This document shows, piece after piece, positions 61,877 to 64,000 of a stretch of DNA of 64,000 nt. Where the stretch lies: the NCBI GenBank assembly GCA_004335835.1, contig RWJK01001503.1:86094-150093 (forward strand), given 5' to 3'. Each line of letters begins with the position of its first letter. Positions within the stretch are counted from its first letter, which is position 1. The translations under genes and the position numbers were made by a program. The DNA comes from Scenedesmus sp. ARA3 (taxonomy: Eukaryota; Chlorophyta; Chlorophyceae; Sphaeropleales; Scenedesmaceae). The notes under the pieces are model-generated. The model had not been told where the DNA came from and did no database searches. It was given only the letters and a program-made list of their open reading frames with translations.

Positions 61877-63433
61877 TCATGCCTAAGTAGGCTTAGTGGA
61901 TTGGTGGTGCAGCCTCAGGGCTGCCCAGTCAAACTGAGATCAGGGCATTTGAGCTCTGTAGTGCTGCTTGCAGCTGGGAATCAAGAAACCAAGGCTGCTT
62001 GTTGGCATCAGGTGATGCTAAGCACTTTTCAGCCTGGCTAGTCAGCTGATCTAGCCTGGCCAATCTGCTGCAGAGCACAGCAGATGTGCTGTACACATAG
62101 CTTCACAAGAAGCCGGGTACAATGCGGCAGCCAACAGCTGACCAGCGCTGCTGGGTGCCAGGAGGCCACCTTTTATGCCACAGGCATGGTGTGCAGGCAC
62201 AGCCAGCAGCAAGTAATGTTTGCATTGTCTGTGTTGGCTGTCACTGATGATCAGTTGTGCGGTTTGAAGTTTGTAGTCGTGCAGATTTCTATGCCTGCCA
62301 GGCCGCCTTACTCATCCTTGTGTACGTGAAGTTGTTAGAGTTCCTGCCCAGCAGCAATTTGGGTTGTAGCAACATACTTTGTAGATTTAATGTACCATAC
62401 TGTGAGTACATGAGGTGCCTTGGATGCATTGCTGCAGCAATGCAGCCGGTGTTGGTTCAGTTTTTTCAGGAGGAAGCTTCCCAGGACTGGTAGCTGACTG
62501 ACAACGGTGGGCGGCAAGCTTCACGTTGTTGCTGAAACTGGACAGAACTACGCTGCCATTTGCACACATGTAACAGGCCAGGTACTCAAAAATCGTATAC
62601 GATACATTGCTAGCAAGGCTAGGCCTGCTGGCATGCACCCGAATGCACTAGTGGATAATGGACAGCGCTGCCAACATGCCGGATGAGAGAAGAGGCGAAG
62701 CAGTGCAGGTTGGCCGCCATGTCAACTGCTGGCCACCATACTACGCCTTGGGTCGCCACATATTGCAAGCTCATCGGGTATATTGCTGCCACCACCTTCC
62801 TTCAAAGTGGCACGCAGCACCGCTAGTCTTACTGCTAAGGCTTCATATCAACTCAATGACGTGATGACGTGTCAGCCAATAAGCACGTGAGCTTGGACAA
62901 AAAAAGGAATTCCAGGCACGGAACCAGTGTGCCGCAGTGGCCCTCGTTATGCTACTTCCAAGGGAGCTGCTGCCCATGCAACTTATGTCATTGTTGAGCT
63001 GACGCCTCACCCAGTCAGCGGGCGTCAGCAGGGTGGAGGGCAGCAGCAAATTTTGCTGTTGTTGATGAACAACACTCGTGAGCTCAAGAACGTTTGCAAA
63101 AGTTCAGCACATGCATGCTCATGGCCATCGTTTGACATGGCACCAGGCATGTGTCTAACTCCAAGGAACAGCGGCGCATGACAAGCACAGGTGACGGAGG
63201 TCTCCTGGACAAGCAATGCTTGAAGTGCGCAGCTTTGCGATATTCATGCTAGACTGTCCATCTTTACAGGAGTCATGTACTGAAATTGCTGAACGGCGCG
63301 GTGGAAAAGGACGCGATTACAAGACTCCATGGTTCCCGAGAACCGAGTTACATGCGCCATGTGCGGGGTGGCATCAGCTCATCATACAGCTGTGCTCTTC
63401 TCTGCTTGCTGGTCAGCATACCCGTGGGTTTAG
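61877..63433. other. 3' flank and intergenic, no gene recognised
   Basis: Downstream of the POT stop codon. Short overlapping ORFs on both strands without family resemblance or splice chain; nothing else recognised. Confidence 0.5.
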
Positions 63434-64000
63434 TTCAGCCCACTTGACACAGCACTGCTGTGTGGGGCAGCGCATGGTCGCAGCAGTCCAGCCATCAACA
63501 GGTGTGGGGCAGCCCACAACCACAACAGTGCAGTTGTCATAACTAGAGTGATGTTTGTGGGGTATCCTACGGCCGCAGCATCATCAGATTGGTATGTGTG
63601 GGGCAGCCCATGGTCACAACAGTGCATCCATCACCAGCTGTGGGGAAGCCCCCCGTCACACCAGTGCAGCCGTCAACAGCACCATATCAATGTGTGTGGG
63701 GTACCCTACAGTCACAGCATCGCCAGAGTGATATGTGTGGGGGCAGCCTATGGTCACAGCAATTTTCTTTCAACAGCATCACAGCAATCAGCGGATGTGG
63801 GGGCAGCCCACAAACACAACATTCCAGCCAGCGGCGGGCGTGGGGCAGCCTACAATCTCAGCAGTGCATCCATTCATGAGCGTGGGGCAGCCCACAATCA
63901 CAACATTCCAGCAGTCAGTGGGTGTGGGGCAGCCCACAAGCACAACAGTCCAGCCATCAACGGCCGTGGAGCAGCCCACGACTAGAAAGTCCAGCAGTCA
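63434..64000. repeat. about 42-bp GTGGGGCAGCCCACA minisatellite, runs off the end
   Basis: Units centred on GTGGGGCAGCCCACAA followed by CACAACATTCCAGC-like sequence. Spacing settles to 41-42 bp from about 63798 on and is more irregular (41-60 bp) before. Since 42 is divisible by three, one frame stays open for 145 codons, but this is repeat-driven. The array continues beyond the window. Confidence 0.9.

Noticed and set aside
63548..63985. 145-codon ORF near the right end
   Set aside because: A 42-bp minisatellite is divisible by three and keeps a frame open; the product is a repeat of the DNA unit.

Overview
The window is nuclear DNA of a eukaryotic green alga (Chlorophyta, probably Chlorophyceae). 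That assignment is an inference from dense GT-AG introns with TGCAG-type acceptors, very abundant CAG/CTG microsatellites, and plant/algal gene families (PHT4-like and NPF/PTR-like carriers, APC8). No bacterial operon, CRISPR array, rRNA or tRNA was seen. One assembly gap (N) lies at 35427-36249.

Layout. 1-7963: repeats and one small candidate ORF (4613-4918). 7964-16953 (-): nine-exon gene for a secreted protein of about 1,910 aa with two tandem modules, each sushi/CCP-like plus Pmp-like beta-helix. 18973-23648 (-): PHT4/SLC17-type anion transporter. 27085-28575 (-): TLC-domain (TLCD4/TMEM56-like) membrane protein, first exon unresolved. 30952-37170 (-): Reeler/DOMON/cytochrome b561 ferric-reductase-like gene crossing the gap. 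39828-43149 (-): three-KH-domain RNA-binding protein. 43793-52750 (+): anaphase-promoting complex subunit APC8/CDC23. 53191-61876 (+): proton-coupled oligopeptide/nitrate-type transporter (POT/NPF). 61877-64000: gene-free, ending in a minisatellite that runs off the window. The KH and APC8 genes are divergent and share a 643-bp upstream region.

I assembled exon chains by hand from splice sites and protein-family similarity. Exon lengths sum exactly to whole codons for POT (1830 nt, 609 aa), APC8 (2727 nt, 908 aa) and KH (1095 nt, 364 aa). The last seven exons of the b561 gene and the five core exons of the PHT4 gene also join in phase.

The most unusual signal is 'exon-edge echoes'. In six of the seven multi-exon genes, truncated copies of one end of an exon, with its splice site and some adjoining intron, are tandemly repeated into the neighbouring intron. 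Acceptor-side copies always lie upstream of the intact exon and donor-side copies downstream. I count about 80 by eye. Some arrays are very regular (six 121-bp units in APC8; an alternating A-B dimer array in the PHT4 gene). The beta-helix gene has none. A second striking item is a 5-nt microexon in the POT gene. The genes do not form an obvious pathway; they are unrelated housekeeping, transport and secreted functions.
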